A stretch of DNA of 64,000 nucleotides from Fulvia fulva (taxonomy: Eukaryota; Ascomycota; Dothideomycetes; Mycosphaerellales; Mycosphaerellaceae): NCBI RefSeq assembly GCF_020509005.1, contig NC_063015.1:558001-622000 (forward strand), written 5' to 3'. The translations under genes were made by a program, and so were the position numbers. Shown here one piece after another: positions 29,174 through 38,611 of the stretch; positions within the stretch are counted from its first letter, which is position 1; the number at the start of each line of letters is the position of its first letter. The notes below the pieces were generated by a model that was not told where the DNA came from, did not search any database, and saw nothing but the letters and a program-made list of their open reading frames with translations.

Positions 29174-32100
29174 GTAGCCCCCCCGAACAAAGCTGAGTTC
29201 CTACGAAGCCGTAGTAGTTCCACATATCGAGGATGTCCAGCTTCAGTACCAGGCCTAGGCCTGATGTCATGGTCGATACACCATTGGTAAGCCCCGTCGA
29301 AAAGCTCAGATTCGAAGAGCCTGCCGATGTTGACTTCTGGGCCGTCTGCGCGGGCGTGGTATTCTTCGATTGCTTGACGATTGAAGATGATATGTTGGAT
29401 AGGTTCCCATGAGGTATCCCACTCAGGGCAACCTTGCCATTCGACTTCATACTTGATCGGCGGTAGTCCTTCAACGTCGTTGGGCTCTACGCGGATTCCC
29501 CGGATCTTGCGGACGGCATAGTCGTCAGAAGGTAGGTTAACAGGCTCGTCGACTTCTACTTCATCGGGAGGACCTGGCATGTCTTGGTTTTGGTTCGGGA
29601 ATGGGTCCTCAGCCGACGGCCGAAGGCGTACGGGATGGAAGACGTCGTGGATCTTTATGTTCGCAGGAAGAGCTAGACGGTAGGCGTGTGAACTGATACG
29701 CTCGGTGATCTCAAAAGGACCTAGGTTCTTCCAGTTCAGCTTCTTGGAGGGGCGGTCTGTCTTGATGTTCTTGGAGTTGAGGTAGACCATATCGCCTACT
29801 TGGTAGTCGGGAGCTGGCTGGCGACGACGATTGGCTTGATCCTCGTAGATTGCTTGTGCGTACACCATCTCGTCGTGAACTTCTTCATGGATCTGTGAGA
29901 GCATAGTAGCGAACTCGTCTGCTGCTTGCTCGTTTGCGTCTTCGGTAGGCGGGAGAGGTTCTTCTGGTTCCATGCCTGTACGAGGGTGGTAACCTCTCGT
30001 AGTATAGAAGGGAGAGTAGCCAGTAGTCTCCGAGTCCCAGTTACGAGTAGCGAACTCCACCGCAGGGATATGCTGAGGCCAATCCTTCTGGTGGTAGTCG
30101 ACGAAGCAACGAAGGACCTGCTCGAGGATAGCGTTCGTAATTTCGGTCTGGCCGTCGGTCTGTGGCTGAAAACTGGTCGAGAGGTTATGCTTGATGCCTA
30201 GGATAGCACACAGACGCTTCCAGAAGTGCGAGATGAACTGGGTGCCTCTGTCAGAGGTGATGCTATCCGGGAGGCCTTGAAAGCGCCAGACGAATTCGTA
30301 GAACAAGCGAGCAGTCTCCTTTGCGGTCATGCTCCAGCACGGGATCATGTACCGGTCCTTGGAGTGACGGTCCACGATCACTAGAAGGGCCTTTGCTTTC
30401 ACGCCGCTGAAGGTCTTGCCGTGAGGAAGATCGGTGATAAAGTCCATAGTGATGTGCTTCCACGGACGATCAGGAGCCGGGAGAGGGTGCAAGAGACCGT
30501 GGGGACGGTGGCGGTTAGCTTTGGCTCTTCGGCAAGCAGCGCAGTTCAGCACGTAGCGGCGGACGTCCTTCCAGGAATGCGGCCACCAGTAATACCTAGC
30601 GAGGAGCTTGTGGGTCTTGGCTACGCCTGGGTGACCCCCAGAGGCGGAGTCGTGGATGATTTGAAGAATCTCAGCTCGGATATTAGAGCCTTCGGGCTGC
30701 GGTACGTAAAGCTTCTTACGGAAGTAGACGACACCTCCCTGGAGCTCGCACTCGGACAGCGAGAAGCCCGGGAATGTCCTCGCGCCAGATTCAAGGGCCT
30801 GAACTAACTCTTGGGCGTCTATGTCGGCATCGTACGCTGTTCGTACTCGTGCCATGATGCCTTCGGGCTGCTCCTCATTATCAAACCCCTCAAAGTCTGA
30901 TTCGGATGAGCCGTCGGTCGTTACTGAGCCCTCTTCATCGTCGTTCAAGTCCTCAGCGTCCGAGGCGTATTCTTCAGGCTCGGATTCATCGTCACTCTCG
31001 TCAAGGTAGGCAGGAGCGAGCACGAGAGTAGCAAAGGAAGCGGCGAGCGTAGGCTGGCCGTTCGATAGGTACTCTCGAAGCTCGGAAGAGAGGTTGTGCT
31101 CTTTGATGACTTGTTGCCCTGCGATTTGCCGGCCCCCTCTTCGATCAACTGGAGAGTCACCAGGGCGGCGGGTAAGGGCGTCGGCCATCGAGTTGGCCTT
31201 GCCGGGCGTGTACGAGATCACGAAGTTGAACCGGGAGAGGAACTCGCTCCAGCGGGCCTGGCGACGATTGAGCAGCTTGCTCTTCATAAAGTAGACGAGG
31301 TTCTTATGGTCGGAGCTTACTTGGACGGGCATAGCAGAGCCTTCGAGCTCGGGGCGCCACTCTTCGAAAGCTTTGACGATGGCGAGAAGCTCCTTGTCGT
31401 AGATCTCGTAGTTACACTCCGTGGCGGTCATCTTCTTGGAGAGGAAGGCGACAGGTAACCAGGGGGATTCAGGCGAGCGGCGTTGTAGCAGGACACCGCC
31501 CACCACGCCGTCGGATGCGTCGGTCTCTACACGGGTCTCCAGTTCGAAATCGAAGTGCCGTAGAAGCGGGTTCTCAACAAAATTCGCTTTGAGCAAGTCA
31601 AAAGCCTCCTGGCATTCGTCGGTCCAGGCGAACTTCTCACCCTTGCGCGTGAGCTTCGTCAAAGGGCGTACCACGCCCGAAAATGCGTGGATGAAGCGGC
31701 GGTAGAAGTTGGCAAAGCCTAGGAAACCCTGGACCTCTTTGACGTTCGTAGGAGCATCCCATTCGACGATAGCGTCGATCTTCTCTTGGTCCATCTTGAT
31801 GCCGTCTGCGGTAATGATTAAACCAAGGAACTTGACTTCGGTCTTCTCAAACTCGCACTTGTCGATGTCGAGCTGCAAGCCGGCGTCTGCGAGCTTCTGA
31901 AGGACCTTACAGACGTGCTCGCGGTGCTCCTCCTTGGTCTCGCTGTAGACTAGGATGTCGTCGATGTAGGCAGTGCAGAACTGATCGAGGAACTCCTGAA
32001 GGATGTCGTTAATGAAGTTCTGGAAGGTACTAGGCCCGTTACAAACGCCGAAGGGCATAACGAGCGACTCGAACAGCCCGTAGCGAGTACGGAAGGCTGT

Positions 32101-33237
32101 GAGATACTCGTGTCCTTCTGCCATTCGTAACTTGTTGAACGCAGCGATGACATCGAGCTTGGTGAAGTACTTGGCCTTAGAGAGGCGCTCGAGCGTCTCC
32201 TGAATCAACGGTATTGGGTAGCGGTTCTTCTTTGTAACAGCGTTCAAGCCTCGGTAGTCTACGCAGAAGCGTAGACCACCGCCGGGCTTCTTGACGAACA
32301 TGACGGGACTGCCAGCGCTGGAACGGCTCGCTCGAATGAACCCCTTCTTTAGGTTCTCTTCGAGGTATCTCTTGAGGACGATAAGCTCTTCTCGGGACAT
32401 GGAATATAACGGTCCGAACGGTGTCTCTGCACCTTCTTCTAGCTCAATCTTGTGGTCGTGAGGGCGATGAGGAGGCAGCTCGTCTGCGGCTTTAGCATCG
32501 AATACGTGGAGGATGTGGTGTGCCCAAGGAGGGACCTTCGTAGCAGGGTCGGTAGGTGTACGCTTCTTGTCGAGCTTCTCGAGGGCGATGTCGATATCGC
32601 GGAGAGAGGCGGCGAAGACTTGAGCTTTGGGCTGCTTAGCAGCAGTGGTGAAGGCAGCGGCGTTCACCTGGAAGATCTTGGTATACTCAGGACCGCGCTG
32701 AGGCGGCGGAGAAGGCGGAGGTGCCGGAGGAACTTCTGGAGGGAAGCTGACAGTAAGGGAAGTCCAGTCGATGATAGGTCGGTGTCGTCTGAACCAGGGG
32801 AGGCCGAGGATAAACTTCTGATGCGGTAGGGACGTAAGGAAGCTGGTGATCGACATACGCTTGCCTCCGAGGGTGATTGACGTGTGTACAACATGAGTAA
32901 TCTTACCAGTGGTAGTCTCCGTGCCGTCAAAGAGTTCAAGGGTGCGAGGGTACTTCAGTTCCTGGGGTTCGAGGTTGAGAGAGGTCGCGAGTTTATAGTC
33001 CATAAAAGACTCGCCTAGTGCGCCAGTGTCCATGAGAGTGAGATTGGTAGAAGAGAGTTTCTTTGAGCCGATATTTACATTCGTGACGAACGGTTTGCAA
33101 GCGTGGTCCTTGCCCGTCTCGTCGTACAGGTCTAGCTGTGCTGTATTGATCCTCAACTTCTTTCCTCTCTTCACTTTCGGTAAACGTTGTTCTTGGTCTT
33201 CATCGCGTCGATGAGGAAGACCTAGGCTTTTTCCTGC
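28975..33237 (-). CDS. pol: Gypsy C Pol: protease, RT, RNase H, integrase, chromodomain
   Basis: Same domain order and motifs as the Gypsy B Pol: protease MDTGA, RT YIDD, RNase H, HHCC finger, D,D(35)E integrase core and chromodomain, all unbroken. The frame opens at 33237, overlapping gag by 16 bp in the -1 frame, and should be reached by frameshifting. It also continues into the 3' LTR, but the 77-bp LTR deletion is not a multiple of three. It shifts the tail so that it ends in LEARGRLGS instead of the longer Gypsy B ending. The domains lie before that point, so activity should not depend on it. Confidence 0.93.
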   Translation of the reverse strand, partial: AGKSLGLPHRRDEDQEQRLPKVKRGKKLRINTAQLDLYDETGKDHACKPFVTNVNIGSKKLSSTNLTLMDTGALGESFMDYKLATSLNLEPQELKYPRTLELFDGTETTTGKITHVVHTSITLGGKRMSITSFLTSLPHQKFILGLPWFRRHRPIIDWTSLTVSFPPEVPPAPPPSPPPQRGPEYTKIFQVNAAAFTTAAKQPKAQVFAASLRDIDIALEKLDKKRTPTDPATKVPPWAHHILHVFDAKAADELPPHRPHDHKIELEEGAETPFGPLYSMSREELIVLKRYLEENLKKGFIRASRSSAGSPVMFVKKPGGGLRFCVDYRGLNAVTKKNRYPIPLIQETLERLSKAKYFTKLDVIAAFNKLRMAEGHEYLTAFRTRYGLFESLVMPFGVCNGPSTFQNFINDILQEFLDQFCTAYIDDILVYSETKEEHREHVCKVLQKLADAGLQLDIDKCEFEKTEVKFLGLIITADGIKMDQEKIDAIVEWDAPTNVKEVQGFLGFANFYRRFIHAFSGVVRPLTKLTRKGEKFAWTDECQEAFDLLKANFVENPLLRHFDFELETRVETDASDGVVGGVLLQRRSPESPWLPVAFLSKKMTATECNYEIYDKELLAIVKAFEEWRPELEGSAMPVQVSSDHKNLVYFMKSKLLNRRQARWSEFLSRFNFVISYTPGKANSMADALTRRPGDSPVDRRGGRQIAGQQVIKEHNLSSELREYLSNGQPTLAASFATLVLAPAYLDESDDESEPEEYASDAEDLNDDEEGSVTTDGSSESDFEGFDNEEQPEGIMARVRTAYDADIDAQELVQALESGARTFPGFSLSECELQGGVVYFRKKLYVPQPEGSNIRAEILQIIHDSASGGHPGVAKTHKLLARYYWWPHSWKDVRRYVLNCAACRRAKANRHRPHGLLHPLPAPDRPWKHITMDFITDLPHGKTFSGVKAKALLVIVDRHSKDRYMIPCWSMTAKETARLFYEFVWRFQGLPDSITSDRGTQFISHFWKRLCAILGIKHNLSTSFQPQTDGQTEITNAILEQVLRCFVDYHQKDWPQHIPAVEFATRNWDSETTGYSPFYTTRGYHPRTGMEPEEPLPPTEDANEQAADEFATMLSQIHEEVHDEMVYAQAIYEDQANRRRQPAPDYQVGDMVYLNSKNIKTDRPSKKLNWKNLGPFEITERISSHAYRLALPANIKIHDVFHPVRLRPSAEDPFPNQNQDMPGPPDEVEVDEPVNLPSDDYAVRKIRGIRVEPNDVEGLPPIKYEVEWQGCPEWDTSWEPIQHIIFNRQAIEEYHARADGPEVNIGRLFESELFDGAYQWCIDHDIRPRPGTEAGHPRYVELLRLRRNSALFGGATVMVSPQSVQKVGTEESQSAQKSSRSDSPAWCVSAKNHMPRNIHYGTQPSRFTPLPNLEARGRLGS
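33195..33232 (-). promoter_or_regulatory. Probable -1 frameshift signal, Gypsy C gag-pol
   Basis: The same A5 run, five-base spacer and two-part hairpin as in Gypsy B 14054-14091, on the minus strand. The sequence is unchanged between the two copies, and most of the stem is still recognisable in the decayed Gypsy E copy (about 61263-61300). Confidence 0.62.
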
Positions 33238-34382
33238 TCAGCGGGAGCAGCAGGAGCAGGCTCGATAGCGCCGACAGCGCCGCGAACCGGGTTGCGGGCG
33301 TTACGGGCAGCGAGCTGCGGACAGTTGGCTGCGATGTGGCCTGGACCGCCGCAGTAGGTGCAGAGTCCGGCCTGGCGACGGCGAAGCTTCTCTTCGGGAG
33401 TGAGCTTACCGTTGACGAGGCCCTGGACTCGAGGGACGGCGGCACCAGCGCTGAGATCCATAGCGTCACCTACAGAGACGGGAGGGAGAGCCGTAGGAGC
33501 GGCGGCGCCTAGTGGAGCAGCGAAGTGGCTTCCGGGACCCCGAGGCTGACGACCTTGAGAACGGGAAGCGAGGAGAGAGGCGGTGTGTTTCATGTTGGAG
33601 TCGAGGCGCTGGCAGGTCTCGACGAGCTCACGGAAGCTCATAGCACCGACGTCCTTGTCCTCGAGGGCTCGAAGAAGCTCTGCTGACAAACCACGGCGGA
33701 GAGTGCTCTTCTTGGTCTCTTCGTTGTAGCCGGTGAACCCGATGACGCGGTTGAAGGCCGCGAGGTACTCGGCGAAGCTCTTGTTCTTCTGGAGGAGGTT
33801 GTGGATGGCGTTCTGGGCGGTGGCTCTACGGTCTGGATCACCAAAGGCAGCACGGAGGTCCTGCATCAAGGTGAGGACGTCCGGGCAGCCGATAGTCTGC
33901 GTGGCGTTGTCGATGTAGTGTTGTACCTGAGCCGCGGCGTCTCCCCGAAGGAGGGAGAAGACGTACGTGACTTTGTCCTTCTCTTGCGGAAAGTGGTCGG
34001 CATTAGCCAACAGCTTGATGGTGAGCTGTGTCTCAAATGCCTCAAACTTGCTCTTGTTGCCGTCGAACTCGTCTGGGTCGTTGACCTTCTTGGAGAAGTG
34101 CTGGCGGCGGTTGTCGTCGGCGTGCGGGGCGAGGTTCTGGAAGGTGTTCACAATACCTTGAAGGTATGTTGCTTGGTTGTTTGCTTGCTCGACCTGCTGG
34201 GCGGTCTCGCGGAAAGAGGAGACGGTGCGGTTGATGAGAGCGTAGGCGGTGTCGGGGTTGGCGTTTGCCCAGGCACCGAAGGCAGCGGCGTTCGAGAAGG
34301 GGATGTCAGTCCACTCACTGAAGTGGAATGGAGTGTCTTGGTTGTCGAGGTTGACACCTCCATCGGTGGCGTGGTCACCCAT
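33222..34382 (-). CDS. gag: Gypsy C Gag
   Basis: 386 residues from the ATG at 34380-34382 to TAG at 33222-33224, identical by eye to the Gypsy B Gag. It has the central Gag domain and one CX2CX4HX4C zinc knuckle near the C-terminus, before an Ala/Pro-rich end. An open frame upstream of the ATG reaches into the LTR but has no ATG. Its role is particle formation and RNA packaging. Intact, with no RIP change. Confidence 0.92.
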   Translation of the reverse strand: MGDHATDGGVNLDNQDTPFHFSEWTDIPFSNAAAFGAWANANPDTAYALINRTVSSFRETAQQVEQANNQATYLQGIVNTFQNLAPHADDNRRQHFSKKVNDPDEFDGNKSKFEAFETQLTIKLLANADHFPQEKDKVTYVFSLLRGDAAAQVQHYIDNATQTIGCPDVLTLMQDLRAAFGDPDRRATAQNAIHNLLQKNKSFAEYLAAFNRVIGFTGYNEETKKSTLRRGLSAELLRALEDKDVGAMSFRELVETCQRLDSNMKHTASLLASRSQGRQPRGPGSHFAAPLGAAAPTALPPVSVGDAMDLSAGAAVPRVQGLVNGKLTPEEKLRRRQAGLCTYCGGPGHIAANCPQLAARNARNPVRGAVGAIEPAPAAPAEQEKA

Positions 34383-34424
34383 GAGGATGACTCGAGTGGT
34401 TGACGGTTTGTTGGTCTTTTGTGA

Positions 34425-34867
34425 TGTCAGGGCGAGAGCCTGGCCTGTGAGATGCAAGGGTGAAAGCGAGAATGCAGGTGCGAAGTGCAGATGCAAAAGG
34501 GTATGGTATGATTGCTACACAAAACAAAAGACGAAGGAAGCAAGAGAGGCCTGGGGAAGGCCAGATATTTATACGCGACCCTCGCGAGTGCGTGTCCCCG
34601 CATCAACAGGGCTAACCCGTGCGAAGCCGCGCTCAGCAGCTTTGCTCAAAACCTTATTCCAACCTGCCCTACGTTCCGAGTCTTCCACGTGCTTCAAGGT
34701 TTGGTAGAGGGGTGAATCTGGAGGGCTGGGTCCCGTAGTGAATGTTGCGGGGCATGTGATTCTTGGCGTTCACACACCAAGCTGGACTGTCACTTCTTGA
34801 CGACTTCTGAGCGCTCTGAGACTCTTCTGTCCCCACCTTCTGTACACTCTGTGGGGAGACCATGACA
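34425..34867 (-). repeat. 5' LTR of Gypsy C
   Basis: 443 bp, TG...CA ends on the minus strand, with a TATA box (complement of 34566-34573) and a CACGTG motif. It lacks the same 77 bp as the 3' LTR, so the deletion was already present in the parent RNA or arose in its LTR before insertion. Followed by ACTGT at 34868-34872. Confidence 0.94.
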
Positions 34868-35892
34868 ACTGTTAGCATTTGAAGCATTAGAGGACACGAA
34901 AGGATGAGGAGTGCTTTTCTACTATCTTAAGGCTATATTACTAGACTAGGCCTTGTTCTATCGCTAGATCCGCCGCTTTCGCGTCTTATAGCTATACTAT
35001 TAGCGCCGAGGCCTTCTTGCCTTCTGGCCATTTCCTATAGAGCCAAGTCGCCTTCTAGATTAGAGAGTTAAGAGTGACCGGGTTGTCCTCTTAGAGAGCG
35101 CGTAGGTGACCCTAGTTAGTTAGGTCAAACTCCTTAGGTATATCGTAGACTAGGATCGTGAATTGTTTCGTTAAGACCTTCGCTAATACCGTAACCTTAG
35201 ATGCCTACTATAGCTATACCTCTAGGTGCCTCCTAGTAGTAGTAGAGCTAGTATAGATCTATAGAGTGCCGTTAGACTGTTAGTTCACTACGACCACCCC
35301 TAGTTAGTTGATTCTTTAGGCGAGCTCCTTATTCGATAGCTTCGTAACTTCGGCCTAGTCTTCCTTTACTACAATGCGGATCGTAACTATATCGTACGTT
35401 AGGCGGGGGCCTAGTATCGATGCCGCGACCGATGCCTAGCTATAGGGGTGTTAATTACGGGTGGCCTTACTAATCGCCTAGGACGTCGTCCTTATTTCTT
35501 ATTGCCCTCGGTAATACGACAGTATAAGCGCCGTGCGTAGCTAAGTGATCATTACCTATAGAGACCGGTAAGGGAGCTAATCGTTAGTTTCTATACTTTT
35601 TACGTCCTCTATAAGTTGCTACTAGTTGTCTTAGGGGGGCTTCGCCTATAGGGCCGTAGGCGCCGTTAGTGCCGTAGCCTAGGCTACTATTGCCTAGGAG
35701 TTGCCTAATGTAGCTAGGCACCTCCGCGGCGTTTGGAGCTAAAGAAACAGGGTGAGGAGAGCTTTAAGCTATCCAGATTGAATAAGGTAGAACTCCCTTA
35801 GTCCTAGGGGCAGTGGCCTACTTTATATATCGTTAGAATAGCCTAAATAAGAGCTTTCGAATGTGTCTTGTTTTAGCGTAGAGATCGATAGC
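34868..35892 (-). pseudogene. LINE2 ORF1 relic, 5' part, and 5' end
   Basis: Collinear on the minus strand with LINE1 from about 18810 to 19826, covering the Ala/Gln-rich N-terminal part and the helical middle of ORF1. RIP is heavy, with many TAG/TAA codons. The LINE homology fades at about 35892, near GCGTAGAGATCGAT. Confidence 0.8.
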
Positions 35893-35929
35893 TAGATCCG
35901 TAATCTAGGTCCTTATATTATAATAGTAA
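35893..35929. other. Unassigned junction between LINE2 and Copia C
   Basis: About 37 bp that I could not align to either LINE1 or Copia 1. It includes GATCCGTAAT, similar to the copia sequence at the other LINE2 edge (GATCCGTAGTAAT), so it may hold a degraded target duplication or filler from the deletion event. Confidence 0.4.
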
Positions 35930-37382
35930 AGAAGTTCTAGGTCTTTAATATAAAAAGAGTAATTAGTGGAGCTATTAAGAAGTTCAAGGCAATACTAGTT
36001 ATAAGAGGGTTTTTATAGAAATATAGGGTTGACTTCGAAGAGATCTTTACACCTACTATTAGACATAATACTCTCCGAGTATTTATGGCAGTAGTGTATA
36101 AGAGAGATCTCGAGATGCACCTAGTAGATATGAATAATGCTTTTACCTAAAGTAGCCTTCTTAAAGACATCTATATAATCCTACCCCTAGGAGTTGAAGC
36201 ACCTCTAAACATAGTGTTTAAGGCCCTACGAAGCCTTTATAGGCTTAAGCAAGTAGCTAGAGACTAGAACAAGCTCTATGTTACGAAGCTAGAGAAGATT
36301 AGATTTACCTAGTCCTAGGTAGATCTATACCTACTTATCTATACGGATAGAGACCTTATAGTCCTTACCTATATAGATGACATACCTATTATAGCTCCGA
36401 AGCTATTAGATGTTCAGTAGTTTAAGGCTAAGCTTAGAAAAGTGTTTAAGATTAAAGATCTTAGTAAACCTACGAAGATCCTTAGAATAAGGATTATAAG
36501 AGATAGGTCCTAAGGCACTTTAAAGCTTAATCAAGGACACTATGTCTACGCTAACTTAGCTAAGATGAATATAGCTAGAGAGAAGGCTACGCTAACCTAC
36601 TTACCTATAGAGAGCTACGAGCATTTAGTACCTACGGTACCTATAGATAAGAGGTGTAACAAACAAGATTACTAGAGCTATAATAGTACCTAGATGTGGC
36701 TAATAATAATGACAAGGCCAGACTTACCATCCCCCTTAGAAGAATTAGCTTATTTGTTACTGATCCCTCGTAGTAGTATATAAAGGCTTTAAAGAAGCTC
36801 TCCCGATACCTACGGTCCTACCTAGACCTAGGTCTTATATATAGAAAGGGAGGGGGCAATCTCTAGGGATACTCGGACTCTGACTACGCTATAGACAAAG
36901 TGGATAGAGTCTCAATTCTAGGATACGTGTAGTTCCTTTATAGATCACCTATGTCCTAGATAAGTAGGAAGCAGAAGTCTATTATAATATTAACAATAGA
37001 AGCTAAGTTTATAGCTATAAACGTAGCCGTAAAGCAGTCACAATTTCTTGCTACTGTCCTTAGGGAAATGGGGTGCCTAGAACTAGTAGGAAAGAGCTCT
37101 TTCTAGCCGAGTATAAGGGCAAGCAAGGGCACTGTTAATGAGCTAAGGCTAGTCAAGCTTATAGGTAACAACTAAGCCGCTTTAACACTTGTTAAAGATG
37201 CCTATATATAAAAAAGGTCAAAGTATATTAATGTAGTATATAACTATGTCAGACATCTCTAGTAGTAGAAGAAGATTATAGTAGACTACTACTATATAAA
37301 GAACATAGCTACTAATAGGTTAATAAAGCCCCTTAATAGCTAGTAGTTCCAAAACTTTATAAGGCAGCTCTAGCTTACGTAA
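35930..37382 (+). pseudogene. Copia C reverse transcriptase and RNase H relic
   Basis: Collinear with about 52812-54254 of Copia 1, from the start of the RT (SRWVFD region) to the stop TAA at 37380-37382. The HVDD active-site region of RT (Copia 1 53241-53252) appears here as TATATAGATGAC near 36371, His to Tyr and Val to Ile. The RNase H region and C-terminal WW...KDMAADGLTKPL region are present but with many stops. The missing upstream 1.2 kb means the integrase catalytic core is gone. Confidence 0.85.
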
Positions 37383-37417
37383 AGGGATTGTAGAAGACTA
37401 TATAGCCTAAGTAGGAG

Positions 37418-37651
37418 TGTTAAGAACATATAGGCCGTAGGACAAGTATATAGGTATAGGTATGTTATATAACTAGATCACGTAACTAGGGTTTACTAGC
37501 CTATAGGCTAGTAAATATCCGGATACCTAGCATCTACCTACACTAACACCGGCGATACTATATATAGATATACGCTATCCTATTAGGCCCTTCTTTGTCT
37601 TTTGTGTAATCCGCCGTCTTCTACTACTACGTAACTCGTACCTATTTAATA
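37418..37651 (+). repeat. 3' LTR of Copia C
   Basis: 234 bp, aligning to the Copia 1 LTR with RIP changes, followed by the duplication GGTAC (37652-37656). It differs from the 5' LTR at several CA/TG-derived sites, so the two LTRs were mutated separately. Confidence 0.9.
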
Positions 37652-37658
37652 GGTACTA

Positions 37659-37819
37659 TATAACGGTTTATAGTCGTATTAATATAAAGTAGCTAGGTAC
37701 GTAGGAAAGAGGAGCGCGAGGTACGCCGAGACTATATATAAGCCGAGGTGCTACGTCAGTACGCGCGGTCACGTGACCTACGTACTAGCTAGACATTTGC
37801 TAGGCCTAGGGCCGTGACA
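37659..37819 (-). repeat. 3' LTR of Gypsy D
   Basis: 161 bp, pairing with 55953-56113. The inner end keeps TG (complement of GACA), while the outer end has decayed. The perfect palindrome GGTCACGTGACC near 37765 is retained although it contains RIP target dinucleotides. Confidence 0.88.
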
Positions 37820-37822
37820 CTA

Positions 37823-37832
37823 CCCCCCCTTC
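37823..37832 (-). other. Gypsy D polypurine tract
   Basis: On the minus strand GAAGGGGGGG precedes the 3' LTR by three bases, the expected position of the plus-strand primer. Confidence 0.7.
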
Positions 37833-38311
37833 AAAATCGCGCTCAGTCCCTTAAGCTCGTTATATAGCCGCTATAAACGCGGCGTCATCCTCTATATTAT
37901 CCTCTATACCGTATTAACGTATATCCGGTACTTATCTACTAACGGTTATCCTTCTTAAAGTAGCCGCCTATAGGCTATTATAAGTACTAGTATTAGGTTC
38001 GTAATACGTAACTACCGGAAGAGCTATAGGCACCTACGCAAATAACTTACGTAGCCTACCTATAGTTACTAGGTTAGACGTAACTATTAACGAAGCGTTT
38101 ACGGCTAAAGCGTTTATTACTTCGCCGATTATAACGTCTTCGGGTATATCCTTATTAGGAATCTACCCTAGTAGCGGCGTGAAGCTAGCTAGCCTGTCCT
38201 TCGTAGGATAGTTATAGTAGAAGTCCGCGATAGAGGCGGTAGTAGTATCTATTAACTCCTTAGCGGGCTCCTAGGTAGGCTTACTATAACCGACCTATTA
38301 TATAAGGTATT
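37833..38311 (-). pseudogene. Gypsy D chromodomain C-terminal half and Pol end
   Basis: Reading from 38311 leftwards gives KYLI, two RIP stops, VGYSKPT, a stop at a Trp position, then EPAKELIDTTTASIADFYY and NYPTKDRLASFTPLLG. This is the chromodomain pattern YLVKW.GY...TWEP followed by a helix. Copia 2 is inserted just upstream of it (duplication GTATT), within the domain. It confirms that Gypsy D is a chromovirus. The remaining sequence to the polypurine tract shows no other feature. Confidence 0.75.
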
Positions 38312-38546
38312 TGTTAAACAGGTACGGGTAGATAGTAGCGGAGTAGAGTAAGAGATCAATCTTTAACTGACTAATAGCACGAGCATGTAGCAATATATCA
38401 GGAACCAATATGTTGATTGTGTTGGATGTCTATCTAAGCTAAAGGGGAGAGAAGGTATCTCCCTACAAGCTGAGTCATCGTGGATGCCTCAGGCTGCCAG
38501 ATCACTTCCTGATTGTTGACTCCCTTTAAGATGCTACATCTTAACA
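38312..38546 (-). repeat. 3' LTR of Copia 2
   Basis: 235 bp with TG...CA ends. By eye all differences from 43692-43926 are C/T or G/A, most in CA/TG context. Next to it on the inner side lies a purine-rich run on the minus strand (GAGATGAGTGGGAG, complement of about 38547-38560), the likely polypurine tract. Confidence 0.92.
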
Positions 38547-38611
38547 CTCCCACTCATCTCGTATAGGAGGTTACAGTCTGCTCACTTCCTGTCAATAGTA
38601 CTTGGACCTTT

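Larger units (their letters stand above)
28731..34867 (-). mobile_element. Gypsy C: intact chromovirus, short-LTR variant of the Gypsy B family
   Basis: This 6137-bp element has 443-bp LTRs and an ACTGT duplication (28726-28730 and 34868-34872). The internal 5251 bp has the same length as in Gypsy B, and the Gag and Pol proteins are nearly identical; I noted Glu/Gly and Ser/Asn changes near the Pol end. Both LTRs lack the same 77 bp found in Gypsy B. RIP-type changes are confined to the outer part of the 3' LTR (28731-28900), next to the heavily mutated LINE2. Confidence 0.95.
24790..35892 (-). mobile_element. LINE2: heavily RIP-mutated Tad-like LINE, split by Gypsy C
   Basis: On the minus strand the 3' tail (ATAG repeats at 24790) leads through ORF2 and ORF1 to a 5' end near 35892. 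The pieces 24790-28730 and 34868-35892 are collinear with LINE1, joined across Gypsy C with its ACTGT duplication. RIP is much stronger than in LINE1. The 5' end stops about 30 bp short of the LINE1 5' end. No clean target duplication is seen; instead about 1.2 kb of the copia target is missing at the 5' junction. Confidence 0.87.
3666..37651 (+). mobile_element. Copia C: RIP-decayed Ty1/copia split by four large insertions
   Basis: Both LTRs and a 5-bp duplication GGTAC (3661-3665 and 37652-37656) define the ends. The copia parts are 3666-4443, 11671-12341, 18638-18776, 23771-24789 and about 35930-37651, collinear with Copia 1. The gaps are Gypsy A, Gypsy B, LINE1, and LINE2 with Gypsy C inside it. 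At the LINE2 junction about 1.2 kb of copia sequence (integrase core to start of RT, equal to about 51600-52810 of Copia 1) is missing. All parts are heavily RIP mutated. Confidence 0.9.
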
